Source: an uncultured bacterium (GTDB lineage: Bacteria; Hydrogenedentota; Hydrogenedentia; Hydrogenedentales; SLHB01). Taken from it: 14,507 nucleotides of DNA. Where the stretch lies: contig CALEZK010000565.1 of assembly GCA_937928585.1 (NCBI GenBank), positions 1 through 14,507 of the forward strand. Direction: 5' to 3'. How positions within the stretch are numbered: position 1 is the stretch's first letter; every line of letters begins with the position of its first letter. The notes under the pieces were generated by a model. It searched no databases, was not told where the DNA came from, and saw nothing but the letters and a program-made list of their open reading frames with translations. Below are positions 12,721 to 14,507 of the stretch, one piece after another. The position numbers were made by a program, and so were the translations under genes.

Positions 12721-13023
12721 CTACTCGTCGCCCAAATCCAGAATCTTCGGCACCAGAAAATACTCGCCGTCCGTCTTCGGCGCATTCATCAACGCGATTT
12801 CGCGATCCAAGGACGGCTCGACAACGTCTTCGCGAAACACGTTCGTCATCTCCAGCACATGCATCATCGGTTCGATGCCGTCCGTGTTCAGCTCGTTCAA
12901 CTTGTCCATATGCCCGAGAATATCATCCATCTCGCCCACGAGCTTTTCCTTCGTCGCCTCGTCGAGCGTAAGCTGTGCCAACCCGGCAACATATTCGACA
13001 TCAGTTTTGGTAATTCGTGCCAT
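12721..13023 (-). CDS. gatC: Asp-tRNA(Asn)/Glu-tRNA(Gln) amidotransferase subunit C
   Basis: GatC is the small belt-like subunit that holds GatA and GatB together. The 100-residue protein has the family pattern: ITKTDVEYVAGLAQLTLDEA at the N-terminus, a helix with LGHMDKLNELNTDGIEPM (36-53), and the late VFREDVVEP and EYFLVPKIL segments. ATG 13023 has GAGGT (13032-13028) 4 bases upstream. It is the first gene of the minus-strand run. A 9-bp inverted repeat lies just upstream of its ribosome-binding site, and a promoter-like pair lies just beyond that. Confidence 0.96.
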   Translation of the reverse strand: MARITKTDVEYVAGLAQLTLDEATKEKLVGEMDDILGHMDKLNELNTDGIEPMMHVLEMTNVFREDVVEPSLDREIALMNAPKTDGEYFLVPKILDLGDE

Positions 13024-13043
13024 CTGTACCTCGCAGCGTAGTA

Positions 13044-13081
13044 GCGGATACGGAAGTTACTTGGGAACAATACGTATCCGC
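13044..13081 (-). promoter_or_regulatory. Inverted repeat in the gatC leader
   Basis: GCGGATACG (13044-13052) and CGTATCCGC (13073-13081) form a perfect 9-bp stem with a 20-base loop. It ends 11 bases before the gatC Shine-Dalgarno sequence and lies immediately downstream of a promoter-like pair, so it would be at the 5' end of the operon mRNA. It could be an operator or an mRNA leader hairpin. Confidence 0.5.
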
Positions 13082-13093
13082 GCATGGACCCGG

Positions 13094-13124
13094 ATAGTAA
13101 CATACGCAAGCCAATGGTTTCCAA
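13094..13124 (-). promoter_or_regulatory. Candidate promoter for the gatC-led operon
   Basis: On the minus strand TTGGAA (13124-13119) and TACTAT (13099-13094) are separated by 19 bases, one or two more than ideal. Transcription would start near 13087, just before the inverted repeat. The rest of the 239-base divergent gap (13024-13262) shows no gene; a weaker + strand candidate, TTGAAA with TAGTGT (13150-13178), might serve the divergent membrane gene. Confidence 0.3.
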
Positions 13125-13262
13125 AGGCTTCTGGCGTTCGGAGATCGGATTGAAATCTTTGTGGCTTCTTAGTAGTGTGACCTTCACTTTGGGGTGAGCG
13201 TGCCTCTGACGACTGGCTAAGCACGGTGCGCATGCATACCATGCTCGAGGTAATTTACAATC

Positions 13263-14507
13263 ATGCGCAGATCTAATCCGGTTGCGGGACCACGTACCAA
13301 GGACGGAAAGGCGACCAAGGGAGACCCAAAGCTTCACCTGGATTCAGGTCGCAATATTCACTTCTTCGGAATCCGGATTGATCCTGCAGTTACCGCGCTC
13401 GCGGCGCTCACGGCACTGTACGCATTGAGCGTGCTTGTTCCTTGGAATCCCAACACTTCGTTCAGCGCCAGACCTTTGGATGCAGGCTGGATCTATGCCA
13501 TGCATCTGGGTTGGCTGGACGGCCGCGATTTCGGGCGCGAGTTGACCTTCACCTACGGCCCCTACGGTTTTATACATATGGGATATCTGCCCGGCACGTA
13601 TGTCTGGGTTCTGGTAATCAAGTCTGCAATCGCACTCTCCGTATGGTTTGCAATCTGGACATGCGCCCGCCGCCATACAGCGAAAGCATGGGCCGCCGCG
13701 CTCTGGACGTTTTCGCTTGTCATGATCTCCGGTTTAATTCCGGAGATTCGGCTGTACGCCCCCTTGTTGTTGCTGCTTGTTTACCATTTCTACGTGGACG
13801 ATGCGCCGCTGGCGCCGGCGCGCATACCGTTGCTGCTAAGCAGCGCGATACTGTCGTTGGCGAAGTTCTCGACGATGGTGATGGCGGTCGTGGTCGTGCT
13901 TTGCATCGTGATGCAGGAAGTAACGAGGCAGGGAGACTGGCGGCGACGGTTTCCCGCGACGGGCATCATTTTCTTTTTTGCAGTTGTTTCTTTCTGGTTA
14001 TTTGCCGGCCAGCCAGTACTGTCGTTCTTTACATTCTTTCAGCGTTCGCTCTGGGTGACGTCCGGATACGGTGCAGCCATGAGCATGACCGACCAGCCCG
14101 AGGCAATGAGTATTGTTGTTTACCTCGTTTTTGCTTTTGCGCTCTTCGCATGGGTCGCGACGCTCACGCTCAAAGAGCAACGGATCAAGAGCCTGCCTGC
14201 CATCGCTGCGCTTTCCTTCGTTCTGTGGCAGTCGGTCAAGGCGGGATTTGTGCGTCATGACGAGCACGAACTCAACGCCACCGTCATGCTCGCCTTTCTC
14301 AGCGTGTTGTTTGGGCTTGTGTTTGTGGCAAAGCTTGCCCGCCACCATTACGTTGCGTTCTGGTTGACGGTTATTGCGCCGGCACTTCTGGTCGGAGCCC
14401 TGAGTTATCAATCGTGGATGGGGGAGAGCGTCTTTCGCTCCTTCGCCCGCCACGTCGTCTCGCCGCCGCGAAACGTATCGACTGCCTGTACCGAACTGAT
14501 TGGTTCA
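13263..14507 (+). CDS. Multi-pass membrane protein, GT-C glycosyltransferase-like (3' end outside window)
   Basis: The frame is open from ATG 13263 to the end of the window, giving 415 residues with no stop. A basic, hydrophilic N-terminus of about 40 residues is followed by many hydrophobic segments (for example about 41-60, 112-132, 143-160 and several more). A soluble stretch after the first helix has the motif DAGWIYAMHLGWLDGRDFGR and then ELTFTYGPYGF (73-103). This D-x-x-W, G-x-D-F-G, T-Y-G-P-x-G-F pattern recalls large uncharacterised membrane proteins of planctomycete-type bacteria, and in topology the GT-C glycosyltransferases that use lipid-linked sugars. A second conserved-looking segment is KAGFVRHDEHE. 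Function and start are uncertain: GAGG (13247-13250) lies 12 bases before the ATG. It diverges from gatC. Confidence 0.75.
   Translation, partial: MRRSNPVAGPRTKDGKATKGDPKLHLDSGRNIHFFGIRIDPAVTALAALTALYALSVLVPWNPNTSFSARPLDAGWIYAMHLGWLDGRDFGRELTFTYGPYGFIHMGYLPGTYVWVLVIKSAIALSVWFAIWTCARRHTAKAWAAALWTFSLVMISGLIPEIRLYAPLLLLLVYHFYVDDAPLAPARIPLLLSSAILSLAKFSTMVMAVVVVLCIVMQEVTRQGDWRRRFPATGIIFFFAVVSFWLFAGQPVLSFFTFFQRSLWVTSGYGAAMSMTDQPEAMSIVVYLVFAFALFAWVATLTLKEQRIKSLPAIAALSFVLWQSVKAGFVRHDEHELNATVMLAFLSVLFGLVFVAKLARHHYVAFWLTVIAPALLVGALSYQSWMGESVFRSFARHVVSPPRNVSTACTELIGS

Noticed and set aside
11106..12971. 621-codon open frame on the + strand
   Set aside because: It lies antisense over gatA and into gatC, is extremely rich in Arg and His, and has no domain. 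It is a shadow of GC-rich codon bias.
13442..14260. 272-codon open frame on the + strand
   Set aside because: It is an alternative frame inside the membrane protein gene, which is open across the whole stretch with clear hydrophobic helices.

Overview
This window reads as ordinary bacterial chromosome from a moderately high-GC organism, with a few accessory insertions. No rRNA, tRNA, CRISPR array, transposase or phage gene was seen. The traits point to an uncultured lineage of the Hydrogenedentes / Planctomycetes-Verrucomicrobia kind: lipoproteins with Gly-Asp linkers, small Ser/Thr kinases, a planctomycete-like membrane protein with a TYGP motif, and palindromic intergenic repeats. That placement is inference; no marker gene here proves it.

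Left part (1-4180), all on the + strand: the 3' end of an amidohydrolase-fold gene, a RimJ/RimL-type GNAT acetyltransferase, a small orphan protein, a lipoprotein with a (Gly-Asp)17 linker and four tandem ~120-residue beta-rich repeats, and a secreted helical protein with a collagen-like Gly-Gly-Pro tract. Two hairpin terminators separate the last two genes from what follows.

Middle part (4196-6929): a glutaredoxin and a beta-carbonic anhydrase form a tight minus-strand pair with a 4-base overlap. Divergent from them, dapA and dapB form a lysine/diaminopimelate pair, also with a 4-base overlap. A 488-base convergent intergenic region (6930-7417) follows. It holds one long hairpin and a three-unit array of palindromic repeats that ends at the stop codon of the next gene.

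Right part (7418-13023), all on the minus strand and probably one operon read right to left: gatC, gatA, two paralogous two-helix membrane proteins, gatB, rsfS and a small cytosolic Ser/Thr kinase. GatCAB makes Gln-tRNA and/or Asn-tRNA by transamidation and RsfS silences ribosomes, so the operon is centred on translation. The oddest feature of the window is here: the two membrane genes sit in a lower-GC insert between gatA and gatB, and a 35-base copy of the gatB 5' end lies between them as a 15-codon vestigial reading frame. At the right edge (13263-14507) a long multi-pass membrane protein gene begins on the + strand and runs out of the window.
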